The notes under the pieces were generated by a model. That model worked only from the letters and a program-made list of their open reading frames with translations, did not search any database and had not been told where the DNA came from. A stretch of 64,000 bases of DNA from Proruminimicrobium sp963666965 (GTDB lineage Bacteria > Elusimicrobiota > Endomicrobiia > Endomicrobiales > Endomicrobiaceae). The position numbers and the translations under genes were made by a program. The stretch lies in the NCBI GenBank assembly GCA_963666965.1, contig OY762939.1, positions 558,001 to 622,000 of the forward strand, read 5' to 3'. This document shows, one piece after another, positions 12,801 to 19,360 of the stretch (positions are counted from its first letter, which is position 1; each line of letters opens with the position of its first letter).

Positions 12801-14082
12801 TTTCGTAATATTTATTAAGTTCAGCAAAATAAGGAGTTAAATTTTTAAGTCTGTTTACTACAGTGTATTTTGTATAAATATCGGCGAATTTTTTGTTTTT
12901 TGAAATAAAATACTGATAATTGCCGGCAGTTAAATTTGTCGACATATAGTCTTTAAATACCGTATAAAAGTCCGACAGAAAAGAAATTTCGTATTCCGTC
13001 TCATTTTTTGAAAACGCCTGCCTGAGGGTGTTTATAAGAATTCTGTCTTCCGATATAAGATCCATAGGATTGATATTTGCGGCAATCATGCTGCCCGTGA
13101 TAAATTTATTTAAAGCAGGGTAATCCTTGGAAAGATTAATCCCGTAATTTACCGCAATATTTTTAAATGCCGCCGGTATTTTTTTTGAATCGGTAAATTT
13201 TACAGTTTCTGTTTCAAGGTTCTTATATTCATCGGAAGGGAGTTTTCCTTTTAGCATGGAAACAAATGCTTTCGCATCTTTTAATAAAGCTTTATTGTCC
13301 GGCATCTGCATTTGCGCAATATATAAATAAGTATTGATCGTTTTAAAAGAGGAAGACGTCAAAGGAATTATTCCGTTATATCTTTCAGGATATTTGGCGG
13401 CCTTATCAAGCAGTTTGAATAGGCGCAGATAATATTCTTCAGTGCTTAAAGATCCTTTGTGGAATTTATCAAGAATTTTTGCGAGTTTTCTGTTGTCTCT
13501 TGAGAAAACTGAATTGCTTAAAAAATCAATATCTGCTTTTATTTTTTGCAGTTCTAAATCAAATGTTTTTTGTTTTGACATTAAATCCGCAAGCCTTTTC
13601 AGATTGTCTTTGTGTATGTTTTTGTCTTCAAGTCCTTTTAGAAAATTTTCTCTGCCTGACAGGTACGTAAAATATTCGGCCCCGGTAAGTCTGCCTGAAG
13701 CAAAAAGTTTTTCTGATAATTTGTTTCTGAAAGATTCATCTTTAATGTTTTTAAGCCATGCCAAATTTATATTATCGTAGCCGCCTTCTATAAAAACGTT
13801 TGAAATATCATAGTTTTTATCAAGGGCTTCCAATATATTTGTTATGTTTTTTTGCACAAAATAGTTAGAATGAAGGTCCTGTATATTGACAACGAGAAGG
13901 TTGCTTTTGGCGTCAGACTCGTAAACTATTTTGCCGTAATCGGCAGGAATCAGAGTTTGTATTTTAAGGGAATCGGCGTTTATGGCGTCCCGGTCTTTTA
14001 CCGATGCAAATATATTTGCCGGCAACAGCGTAATCACAAGGCATAAAGCCGTAAAAAAAGCCACATTTTTTTTGAAATTCAT
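3805..14082 (-). CDS. giant exported protein with two tandem HExxH repeat units
   Basis: 3425 residues from the ATG at 14082, which has GGGGGA 8 bases upstream and overlaps the previous stop (ATGA). An in-frame start at 14112 lacks this. Domain order: signal peptide 1-27; N-terminal domain ~30-560 with D69-L-H71, I-E99-G-G and G-G-F-H473; repeat unit 1 ~690-1720; repeat unit 2 ~1760-2800; a membrane segment ~2825-2845; a mostly helical C-terminal region to 3425. The repeat units are clearly homologous: each starts I-V-x-K-I-K-N-I, has an N-V-x-x-H-x-x-W-N motif before a hydrophobic stretch, then HExxH (H1103-E-L-G-H1107 and H2148-E-I-G-H2152), then E-L-Y-A-Y-S (E1127, E2190). HExxH plus a downstream Glu is the zinc site layout of gluzincin metalloproteases; protease activity is an inference. 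The N-terminal domain is shared with the partial gene at 60387. Function unknown. Confidence 0.85.
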   Translation of the reverse strand: MNFKKNVAFFTALCLVITLLPANIFASVKDRDAINADSLKIQTLIPADYGKIVYESDAKSNLLVVNIQDLHSNYFVQKNITNILEALDKNYDISNVFIEGGYDNINLAWLKNIKDESFRNKLSEKLFASGRLTGAEYFTYLSGRENFLKGLEDKNIHKDNLKRLADLMSKQKTFDLELQKIKADIDFLSNSVFSRDNRKLAKILDKFHKGSLSTEEYYLRLFKLLDKAAKYPERYNGIIPLTSSSFKTINTYLYIAQMQMPDNKALLKDAKAFVSMLKGKLPSDEYKNLETETVKFTDSKKIPAAFKNIAVNYGINLSKDYPALNKFITGSMIAANINPMDLISEDRILINTLRQAFSKNETEYEISFLSDFYTVFKDYMSTNLTAGNYQYFISKNKKFADIYTKYTVVNRLKNLTPYFAELNKYYEINNDRNLIFTDKILNNKNVNYVASPQGKNIFERSGDIVVVVSGGFHSKGLQELFKDKNISFVTITPAIENIENTEKIYRNMIREEVSIDANALSFTIASSVSDFLKFNMAVNAGLEILGGAYSKETIEAVTEELKAMVKDEVTVEFDNDKTTITAGTRKITLTNDNGTIKNTTAEENFDEYSQAEINSSYINFLFENNPELNFSNGLIFELRNAENNNIISIKGIDLSVIARLPELIQQYLYESLPQTVKNKMNPPNPPAVLITDNNIVKKIKNIRSPFMRRLSYKIYSVIIAPVIEAPLLNRIYKTAKTNPEKSKKMISDLLNRHEDFNKNSKTNYELGIQKILDAMERTNTFFSRNKILAFASGFSVNLSNVVVHGQWNKNEIARANGKKILTLKERIIKAFTIIFILTAIPSMILSMPGVSDVFSNLSSIPIVSTVLTGIDASSYIDVTKNSELRQAQVVEIMERIQDLDSSNTSIYYSELIGIQKDLISEEYIASMADANYIKWWKEQLAVVEDQIADGLSIITADPALKEKLDGAYTQKDQGFLQILSLRNNNDELLKIINDLNQPRDYRYYAHMVLMASETYTPKEGEFSELFDRQATLDWVGQETTEDKTNFDAKVASYLMNYLYEANVSAKDILRNSRLVLNGETNIAARSDLSYSIPAGTLSSLAAHELGHRRLFNMLGSKSSYLLSGIGELYAYSIQHTLSLELNVPVHNVSPKSISEMMDQTEVHDAGNMVIDSIQTNFGNEYMPLLSRSVEEYQMSLDSDPKISIRETVLNIVNIFADKVVDQEIQNNTLTTSRAERKKEIVIQLMNYENYFGDFIESYLDNPLVKEINDYFLSNLKGTDNEYDFFNRLLTIRAELNKPDGSFTPTIEEQSSYAIWKYMLEGLDSTIVNSEPTINKLNLSEKYHSVYTDEQITFIKITEMQNEKTKDSLVSVINNKNMDMKYRFYAYMLALKRFNADDSIASLMDKKAITEYLSDYTDSSHFSSTLSGIYEWQTLCAMVSFVSGNTLDSYTIGNLLFKPTILSGEVDPENTNYVYNIYVYNYVKEYLKDISSNPVIYAAVANDINSLTDTKIFMLNTKEEFTGMFVNMSILKISRTLSLDESLPAVTAINQNSTAADIGTVLSSKIYSVYGEDGLDILGQAVKDQIVNSDQKMTMTRNMLYGVLSIFETKIQDTNIKNIDIEKVLQESIDQYLQQNSFTSCKLPVKDMATGYFISSYLTEADKLFTEQSRRETLENFITYANTTGFSYQDAAELKKLLTASADQYSTFTIDSAKAETVKGIIHRYAVISAEAEITAGALQSEQKDARIEEIETSIMPTFRFTIDNKIVSKIKNIKNKKIRTLLYNAYSVIIAPVSEAPLLSAIYKAGLTNVKKSDALKEDFFKKHADFNEITREEYEKGMTKILGKINRMYKFTLKLTHSSKIAEITSTISNVLAHKKWNKKQIKLEKKRIQAKTPRLLRWAKKLAVTAALFIGLSVGTLAIISPSDFVSTCQSTAYTITAVDHSSTIGYYSSLLEIRKNLASEDFIPEMMDIYYTPVWKYQLHDVEDKIVDGLDTIMKNETLKKELESIYSQRDIGYLKILSIRKEPAELIKIINDASQDRDYRYFAHMTLIAEGDYTPKDGEFAELFDRQATLNWIKSENERGQVATDFEWQVENYIMNFIVDANVPADFIQKWSRMILSKDTYIVARADLSYSADKNANLSSTSAHEIGHDKLYLILSQENNPFTQDTYYNLVSGLLKSYLTKMSVHELYAYSSQTVMEFEAGLDIETSSQQAMSEIGDGTEEHDAGSLVLESVKTSMGPEYAEFLKQAIEEYQSEANFESKATREVIYEITVAFAQKVADSETAAGKITVASRETREQEIVSKIMNYQNFFGQYIDSYLGQPQVKLLHDKVGHYLKDVKTEQQFVEALLKIRTEMVNPKSDISPKISDSSYYSIWRYVLKDLDTILAGNSKAITNEKYADSFEQAYTENEFEYVKMTSLPYTLVSSMELGNEKQLVNIVKSDQDLKYRFYAYMLLIDKSADDSKILKMIDKAEVEKYLQEYNYSDYDFTNIHNIYEWKTLCAMVKFVSTDNFDETATGALLFEPTIFKDSQDLTSTNVYAYNVVAEHFKNLTSNPILLAAISNDLNSMYDTKSYLNAKSSFVDLYGTISALRMSKLLSIPVEGTQQVKLTDINNQSSYLEIAYALNDRISQISGDEGLEMLDTAAKNYITATDQKMTFQRNMLLGVLEIFKAKTAGADPASIDVTAVMDESIREYISQGKFTNCKFKIMDMAQAYFITGYIDEASKLFTDQEIKTYLNSFSDFIEREYSDVSAKDTNALIAAINSDIESYTTFSPQANKNEAVKGIVEQYALILAGNNNIAEEEKPVFVQATAKDILNYASKENKYTLSNFKLVMPFDMILIFASMIMGVFIYNGNKNNPAHKVGIFYKQITSDEIPDTQQTQMSKDLFANVFVITGKMPAEKIRESNFKSSGLKINGQILYTAVTAKGIYLYCENSDYGQTVNDTKNSEILNSQITEFISKAYGVNIKSEKTEFIFAQVVNAEKESVSWDNELFTIKMPLLNAASGFERQQEIMGSYMNVLKKYAFALRESIYRYVDDLSTETSKEDRMKEFLSLIEQQKNISCQIVLEYDQYAKLTEDFGQDKLNSVLAEARAKNVNIYVLTASDAEKTEVSKNDNLCGTIEIISKDSCMITDKFTNDEITAAFDESSDTVEKIISAITKNISKQPIIFKNSLLKKAVSNEEDSILSGDLRNIFSMTKVTEIISTLKSKYLSAKIAETYSIESLAKNFSREDIDRILALYMKTLTTKDYSDVIAALTAHKDLSAFFDFKKLVNNARISDEDISFIEQIVFRIAAAGKLAEYGKEIGLKNRSYENMLAKALKIKFLNFASADSTDIDANVKAIDKIQDQFSKEQQMRKYIEDNIDSLSNRAFSKSKPDVIAVNTIIFLMPFADTNDIKVDVASLALAQQDINITRNILSAA

Positions 14083-14594
14083 AAATTTGATCCCCCAAAA
14101 TAAAAAACACATAAATTGAATTTATGTGTTTCTAGTAAAATATTTGTTTTAATAATAATATTATCATAAAAAAGGCGCAGCAGTCCCAGATATCTAATCA
14201 AAAATGCTATGAGAATAAACAGAATAAGCATTAAAGTTGAGGTGTCTGCCGCATGAAATACGATGCCTTTGTCCGTTTTTGCGAAAGAAAGAGAAGAATT
14301 TGCGATCGAGTTTTTTTCGGATGTAAAAAATATATTGTCATTTGCCGAAAAAGACAAATCTTTTTTATGTGATGCGTCTGCCAGCATTGCAGAAACATCT
14401 CTGCTTATAATGTTGCCGATATTCAATATAAAGCGTTTTGTCTGGTTATAAACAGCGCATTGCACTTTAATGATATCGGAAATGCCCCGGGCTCCGTTTT
14501 CTATATTAAAGTTTTTCGCTTTAATATAAGTTCCGGCGCTTAAAGGCGACAATAGTATAATTAAAGATAAAAATAAGCCGATAATCTTTTTCAT
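14079..14594 (-). CDS. small exported membrane protein coupled to the giant gene
   Basis: 171 residues, not recognised. An N-terminal signal peptide (K-K-I-I-G then a hydrophobic run ending L-S-A-G) is followed by a polar region. A strongly hydrophobic segment (~L-M-L-I-L-F-I-L-I-A-F-L-I) comes near residue 125, then a short basic and aromatic tail. The stop TGA overlaps the ATG of the giant gene, so the two are almost certainly translated together and may form a pair, for example membrane anchor plus exported enzyme (inference). There is no obvious ribosome binding site before its ATG. A promoter-like TTGAAT-N17-TATACT ends about 8 bases upstream, so the message may be nearly leaderless. Confidence 0.65.
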   Translation of the reverse strand: MKKIIGLFLSLIILLSPLSAGTYIKAKNFNIENGARGISDIIKVQCAVYNQTKRFILNIGNIISRDVSAMLADASHKKDLSFSANDNIFFTSEKNSIANSSLSFAKTDKGIVFHAADTSTLMLILFILIAFLIRYLGLLRLFYDNIIIKTNILLETHKFNLCVFYFGGSNL

Positions 14595-14602
14595 GCTGAC
14601 AA

Positions 14603-14631
14603 AGTATAGTATAAAATAATATTGAATTCAA
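14603..14631 (-). promoter_or_regulatory. promoter for the small-protein/giant-protein operon
   Basis: On the minus strand, TTGAAT (14631-14626) and TATACT (14608-14603) are separated by 17 bases and lie just upstream of the ATG at 14594. The -10 box is so close to the start codon that little or no 5' leader is expected. Confidence 0.5.
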
Positions 14632-14746
14632 TCATTTTACAACAATTTTACAAAATTTTTACAAGAATGCTTTAAACTGCCTGTATACAATATATACATG
14701 CGGACAGTTGTTATTGGAATTATGATATTTTTGGTTTTTGCGACTA

Positions 14747-14775
14747 TTGACATTGCCGGCTGAATAATGTATAAT
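14747..14775 (+). promoter_or_regulatory. consensus promoter of the fusA/ribosomal operon
   Basis: TTGACA (14747-14752), 17-base spacer, TATAAT (14770-14775): a perfect sigma-70 consensus. It lies about 200 bases upstream of fusA, so the transcript should carry a ~190-base leader. It is the only clear promoter seen ahead of the long fusA-to-secY gene series. Confidence 0.85.
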
Positions 14776-14788
14776 TCACAAACTTGTC

Positions 14789-14829
14789 TGCATTGCGTCG
14801 TCGCTGTTTTGAAAGCGGGGACAATGCGG
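14789..14829 (+). other. fusA leader hairpin 1
   Basis: Starting a few bases after the expected transcription start, an 8-pair stem (14789-14796 with 14822-14829, one G-U) encloses an internal loop and a second 4-pair stem, CGCT/AGCG. A T7 run follows 11 bases later rather than immediately, so it is not a classical terminator. It could be a regulatory leader structure. Confidence 0.4.
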
Positions 14830-14868
14830 AAGGTCTGTATTTTTTTACTGTTTAATGTAAAAAAATAA

Positions 14869-14907
14869 TGCATATTTACGCAAAAAATATGCGTTAATGT
14901 TTTTTTT
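14869..14907 (+). other. fusA leader hairpin 2 with downstream T-run (attenuator-like)
   Basis: GCATATTT (14870-14877) pairs with AAATATGC (14885-14892), and T8 follows at 14900-14907. An alternative pairing, ACGC/GCGT, uses the loop bases. The two mutually exclusive stems and T-run resemble an attenuator in the fusA leader, but the stem is A/T-rich and weak. Confidence 0.35.
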
Positions 14908-14974
14908 ACTTTTTTGTTTTTGAAACAAAAGTCCGTATGCAAATTGCGGCACAATAAATTTTTGAGGGAATCAA

Positions 14975-17050
14975 ATGGCTAGAGAATTCGCATTAGAGAA
15001 GATTAGAAATTTCGGTATTACAGCTCACATTGATGCAGGAAAAACGACGACGACCGAAAGAATCCTGTATTATACGGGAAGAACACATAAAATAGGTGAA
15101 GTTCATGAAGGCGCTGCTACTATGGACTGGATGGAACAGGAAAGAGAAAGAGGTATTACTATATGTTCAGCGGCAACCTATTGTAAATGGCAGGATATGC
15201 AGTTTAACATAATCGATACTCCCGGCCACGTTGATTTTACGGCTGAAGTTGAAAGATCTCTTAGAGTTTTAGACGGTGCGGTCGTTGTGTTTGACTCTGG
15301 AAACGGAGTTGAACCTCAGTCGGAAACTGTATGGAGACAGGCGGATAAGTATCACGTTCCGAGAATCATATTTTCCAACAAAATGGATAAAATAGGCGCA
15401 GATTTTTATATGGTTGTTGACCAGGTCAGAGAAAAACTTGGAGCAAACCCTCTTCCTATACAGATTCCGGTAGGACAGGAATCTGAATTTAAAGGAATAG
15501 TAGACTTGGTGGAAATGAAGGCTCATATTTGGGACGGCGAAGAATTAGGCGCAAAATTTGACGTTACCGATATTCCGGCAGACTTAGTAGAAAAAGCAAA
15601 ACAGTACAGAGCTCACATGATAGAATTGCTCGCAGACCACAGCGAAGATGTTATGAACGCTTATATGGAAGGAAAAGAACCTACCCAGGCTCAGATCAAA
15701 CAGGCAATCAGAAATGCAACACTCAAAATAAAATTAATACCTATATTGTGTGGAACGGCATTCAAAAACAAAGGCGTACAGCCTATGTTGGATGCGGTAT
15801 GTGATTATTTGCCTTCGCCTCTTGACAGAAAAGATTTGAAGTGCATAAATCCTGAAACTAATGAAGAAGTTGCAAGACCTGCTGACGATAATGCTCCTTT
15901 CGCAGCGCTTGCATTTAAAATACAGGCAGATCCTTTTATAGGAAAGCTGACCTACATCAGAGTGTACTCCGGAACTTTGAACAGCGGCTCTTACGTACTC
16001 AATCCTGGTAAAAACAACAAGGAAAGAATATCTCGTATCGTAAGAATGCATTCAAACAACAGAGAGGAAATCAAAGAAGTAAGAGCGGGCGATATTGCTG
16101 CCGTAGTCGGATTGAAAAATACGACGACAGGTAACACGCTTTGCGACGAAGCAAGTCCGGTAGTTCTTGAATCAATGGATTTTCCGGATCCGGTTATCTC
16201 GGTTGCTATTGAGCCTAAATCAAAAGCGGATGAAGAAAAACTTGCAAACGCTTTGAGCAGACTTGCCGAAGAAGATCCTACGTTTACGGTCAGAACCGAT
16301 GAAGAAACAAACCAGACCATTATTTCAGGTATGGGCGAACTTCATCTTGAAGTTCTCGTAGACAGAATGAGAAGGGAATTTAACGTTCAGGCAAACGTCG
16401 GAAGGCCTCAGGTTGCATACAGAGAAACAATCAGAAAATCTGCAGAAGCAGAATCTAAGTACATCAGACAGACCGGTGGTAGAGGTCAGTACGGCCATGT
16501 TGTTATTACGGCAGAGCCTCTTGAAGCCGCAAAAGGATTTGAATTCGTCAACAAAATTGTCGGCGGTGTTATTCCAAGAGAATACATACCGGCAGTTGAA
16601 AAAGGTATTAAGGAAGCTCTTACTGCGGGAACACTGGCGGGTTATCCTGTAGTAGACATAAGAGTTACATTGACTGACGGTTCGTTCCATGAAGTCGACT
16701 CTTCAGAAATGGCATTTAAGATCGCAGGATCAATGGCGTTCAAAGATGCATGTAAAAAAGCAAATCCTATAATTCTCGAACCAATCATGAAAACCGAAGT
16801 CGTCGTTCCCGAAGATTATATGGGAGACGTAATCGGAGATTTGAATTCAAGAAGAGGAAAAATAATGAACATGGATTCAAGGAACAAAGTTCAGCATATA
16901 AAAGCCAACGTTCCTTTGTCAGAAATGTTCGGTTATTCAACTACGCTTCGTTCGTTGACGCAGGGAAGAGGAAACTATTCAATGGAACCTTCACATTATG
17001 AAGAAGTTCCTAAGCAGATAGCAGATAAAATTTTGGAAAAGAAAATATAA
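14975..17050 (+). CDS. fusA: elongation factor G
   Basis: GTPase that drives ribosomal translocation and, with ribosome recycling factor, subunit splitting. 691 residues, full length. Seen: P-loop A-H-I-D-A-G-K-T-T near residue 17, D-T-P-G-H, N-K-M-D, domain II, and the C-terminal domains IV-V with G-G-R-G-Q-Y-G-H-V. SD GAGGGA lies 5 bases before the ATG. First gene of the str/S10/spc series. The usual rpsL and rpsG partners are not immediately upstream: here the neighbour is the divergent giant-protein operon. Confidence 0.98.
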   Translation: MAREFALEKIRNFGITAHIDAGKTTTTERILYYTGRTHKIGEVHEGAATMDWMEQERERGITICSAATYCKWQDMQFNIIDTPGHVDFTAEVERSLRVLDGAVVVFDSGNGVEPQSETVWRQADKYHVPRIIFSNKMDKIGADFYMVVDQVREKLGANPLPIQIPVGQESEFKGIVDLVEMKAHIWDGEELGAKFDVTDIPADLVEKAKQYRAHMIELLADHSEDVMNAYMEGKEPTQAQIKQAIRNATLKIKLIPILCGTAFKNKGVQPMLDAVCDYLPSPLDRKDLKCINPETNEEVARPADDNAPFAALAFKIQADPFIGKLTYIRVYSGTLNSGSYVLNPGKNNKERISRIVRMHSNNREEIKEVRAGDIAAVVGLKNTTTGNTLCDEASPVVLESMDFPDPVISVAIEPKSKADEEKLANALSRLAEEDPTFTVRTDEETNQTIISGMGELHLEVLVDRMRREFNVQANVGRPQVAYRETIRKSAEAESKYIRQTGGRGQYGHVVITAEPLEAAKGFEFVNKIVGGVIPREYIPAVEKGIKEALTAGTLAGYPVVDIRVTLTDGSFHEVDSSEMAFKIAGSMAFKDACKKANPIILEPIMKTEVVVPEDYMGDVIGDLNSRRGKIMNMDSRNKVQHIKANVPLSEMFGYSTTLRSLTQGRGNYSMEPSHYEEVPKQIADKILEKKI

Positions 17051-17076
17051 TAGTATAAAAAGCAAAGGAGAAAAAG

Positions 17077-18279
17077 ATGTCAAAAGAGAAATTTGATAGA
17101 TCAAAACCGCATGTAAACGTAGGAACGATAGGACACGTGGACCACGGCAAAACGACATTGACAGCAGCGATAACGAAGGTATTGGGAGACAAAGGATTAG
17201 CGACATATATATCATACGATCAGGTAGCCAAGGCATCTGAATCACAGGGAAGAAGAGACGATACAAAGATCGTAACGATAGCAGTCAGCCACGTAGAATA
17301 TTCTACGGAGAAGAGACATTATGCGCATATAGATTGTCCCGGACATGCTGATTACGTAAAGAACATGATCACTGGCGCAGCGCAGATGGACGGAGCGATC
17401 TTGGTAGTAAGCGCATTGGACGGACCGATGCCTCAGACCAGAGAGCACATTTTGTTGGCCAGACAGGTAAACGTACCGAATATCGTAGTATTTTTGAATA
17501 AATGCGACGCGGTAGAAGATAAGGAATTATTGGACTTGGTAGAAATGGAAGTAAGAGAACTTTTGACCAAGTACGGATTTGACGGAGACAAGACGAGCAT
17601 AGTAAGAGGAAGCGCATTATTGGCATTGCAGGGCAAACAGGAAGGAGTAGATTCAATAATGGCGTTGATGGATGCAGTAGACAATGATATAAAGTTGCCG
17701 CAGAGAGACGTAGATAAACCATTCTTGATGAGCGTAGAAGACGTATTCTCGATAACAGGAAGAGGAACAGTAGCTACTGGAAGAGTAGAGAAAGGAAAAG
17801 TAAGAGTTGGCGACAACTTGGAAATAGTCGGAATAACGGAAGATACGAAAAAGACAGTAGCAACCGGAATTGAAATGTTCAGAAAGTTGTTGGATGATGC
17901 GCAGGCCGGCGACAATATCGGAGTCCTTTTGAGAGGAATCGAAAAGAACCAGATCGAAAGAGGGCAGGTATTGGCAGCACCTGGAACAATCAAGCCGCAT
18001 AAGAAATTCAAAGGACAGGTTTACATATTGAAGAAAGAAGAAGGCGGAAGACATACGCCATTTTTCAACGGATACAGACCGCAGTTCTATTTTAGAACTA
18101 CCGACGTAACCGGAGTAGCGAATTTGCCTGCAGGAACCGAAATGGTAATGCCTGGCGATAATATAACGATGGATATAGAGCTTATAATGCCTGTAGCAAT
18201 GGAAACACAGCTGAGATTCGCAATAAGAGAAGGCGGAAGAACTGTAGGATCGGGCGTCGTAACTGAAATAAAAGAATAA
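17077..18279 (+). CDS. tuf: elongation factor Tu
   Basis: Delivers aminoacyl-tRNA to the ribosomal A site as a GTP complex. 400 residues. Seen: G-H-V-D-H-G-K-T-T, D-C-P-G-H and N-K-C-D GTP-binding motifs, then the two beta-barrel domains. SD AAGGAG, 26 bases after fusA. Codon choice is visibly narrower than in the neighbours, with heavy use of TTG for leucine, GTA for valine, GCA for alanine and ATA for isoleucine. That is unlike fusA and rplC on either side and may mark extreme expression selection or gene conversion with another copy. Confidence 0.98.
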   Translation: MSKEKFDRSKPHVNVGTIGHVDHGKTTLTAAITKVLGDKGLATYISYDQVAKASESQGRRDDTKIVTIAVSHVEYSTEKRHYAHIDCPGHADYVKNMITGAAQMDGAILVVSALDGPMPQTREHILLARQVNVPNIVVFLNKCDAVEDKELLDLVEMEVRELLTKYGFDGDKTSIVRGSALLALQGKQEGVDSIMALMDAVDNDIKLPQRDVDKPFLMSVEDVFSITGRGTVATGRVEKGKVRVGDNLEIVGITEDTKKTVATGIEMFRKLLDDAQAGDNIGVLLRGIEKNQIERGQVLAAPGTIKPHKKFKGQVYILKKEEGGRHTPFFNGYRPQFYFRTTDVTGVANLPAGTEMVMPGDNITMDIELIMPVAMETQLRFAIREGGRTVGSGVVTEIKE

Positions 18280-18296
18280 TTATACAGGAATAAACT

Positions 18297-18635
18297 ATGT
18301 CAAATGAAAAAGTAACAGCAAGTCAGCCGCAAACGCAGAGATTAAGAATTAAGCTTCGTTCTTACGATTGCAAAATGTTGGATGATTCTCTTAAGAAAAT
18401 TGTAGAAACAGCAAGAAGAACGGGCGCAACGATAACAGGTCCGATACTACTCCCTACAAATATTAAGAAATACACGGTTAACAGATCAGTTCATTCTGAT
18501 AAGAAATCGAGAGAGCAGTTTGAAATGAGAGTTCACAAGAGACTGGTTGATATTTGTGAACCGTCAGGATCCACAGTTGAAGAATTAATGAAATTAGATC
18601 TTCCTGCTGGCGTTGATATTGAAATAAAGATGTAA
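18297..18635 (+). CDS. rpsJ: 30S ribosomal protein S10
   Basis: Component of the 30S head and, with NusB, of transcription antitermination complexes. 112 residues, with a short polar N-terminal extension (~14 residues rich in Gln, Ser and Thr) before the usual start at R-L-R-I-K-L-R-S-Y-D. The family motifs G-P-I-L-L-P-T and R-S-V-H-S-D-K-K-S-R-E-Q-F-E are intact. First gene of the S10 block, 17 bases after tuf. Confidence 0.97.
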   Translation: MSNEKVTASQPQTQRLRIKLRSYDCKMLDDSLKKIVETARRTGATITGPILLPTNIKKYTVNRSVHSDKKSREQFEMRVHKRLVDICEPSGSTVEELMKLDLPAGVDIEIKM

Positions 18636-18660
18636 TAAAAAATTGTATTAGAGAGAAATT

Positions 18661-19335
18661 ATGTTAAAATCAATAATAGGTTCAAAAGTTGGAATGACAC
18701 AAGTTTTCGATGAAAAGGGCAGACTTGTGCCGGTTACTGTAATAGAAGCCGGTCCATGTGTTGTCACATCCGTCAAAACAGTTGAAAATAACGGCTACAA
18801 TGCCGTTCAGCTCGGGTTTGCAAATGTTGAAGAAAAGAAACTCAACAAAGCCCAGGCCGGACTTTTTAAGAAGAATAATATATCTCCTAAAAAAGTCTTG
18901 AAAGAAATAAGACTCGACGATGTTTCAGGTTTGACTGTCGGCCAGGAAATAAAAGCCGATATTTTCAAAGCCGGAGATTACGTTGATGTTACCGGCGTTT
19001 CAAAAGGTAAAGGATTTGCCGGCGTTATTAAAAGACACAATTTCGGACAGCAGCCTGTAACAAGAGGCGCATCCGACAGAACAAGAGCAAGAGGATCGTC
19101 AGGTTCTCAGGGACCTCAGAGAGTTTTGAAAGGCATGAGAATGTCGGGACGTCTCGGACAGGATACAGTTACAATTCAGAAACTTCTTGTGGTAAATGTT
19201 GATGTCGAAAAAAATGTTCTTCTTGTCAGAGGATCAGTTCCTTCGGTAAAGAAAGCAACTCTTGTAATAAATAACACAGTAAAGAAAATTCCTGCTGTTG
19301 TTGTTAAGAAAGAAGAAAAGAAAGCTAAAAAATAA
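18661..19335 (+). CDS. rplC: 50S ribosomal protein L3
   Basis: Primary 23S rRNA binding protein near the peptidyl transferase centre. 224 residues. Seen: G-S-K-V-G-M-T-Q-V-F-D at the N-terminus and the central glycine-rich loop G-V-S-K-G-K-G-F-A-G-V-I-K-R. A lysine/valine-rich C-terminal tail of about 20 residues extends past the usual end. Second gene of the S10 block. Confidence 0.97.
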   Translation: MLKSIIGSKVGMTQVFDEKGRLVPVTVIEAGPCVVTSVKTVENNGYNAVQLGFANVEEKKLNKAQAGLFKKNNISPKKVLKEIRLDDVSGLTVGQEIKADIFKAGDYVDVTGVSKGKGFAGVIKRHNFGQQPVTRGASDRTRARGSSGSQGPQRVLKGMRMSGRLGQDTVTIQKLLVVNVDVEKNVLLVRGSVPSVKKATLVINNTVKKIPAVVVKKEEKKAKK

Positions 19336-19360
19336 AATTTGTAAATAGGACAAAAAGATA

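Noticed and set aside
3805..14082. The giant frame as a fusion caused by missed stops or assembly error
   Set aside because: The repeat units align over their whole length with different codons, codon use is steady throughout, and the paralogue at 60387 has the same N-terminal layout; a collapsed assembly would give identical DNA repeats.
14637..14954. 105-codon open frame on the minus strand upstream of fusA
   Set aside because: It overlaps the consensus fusA promoter and leader hairpins, has no family-like features and no convincing ribosome binding site.
16325..16690. Long antisense open frames inside fusA, tuf, pnp and the giant gene
   Set aside because: They are shadows of strongly coding sense frames, with no family features of their own.
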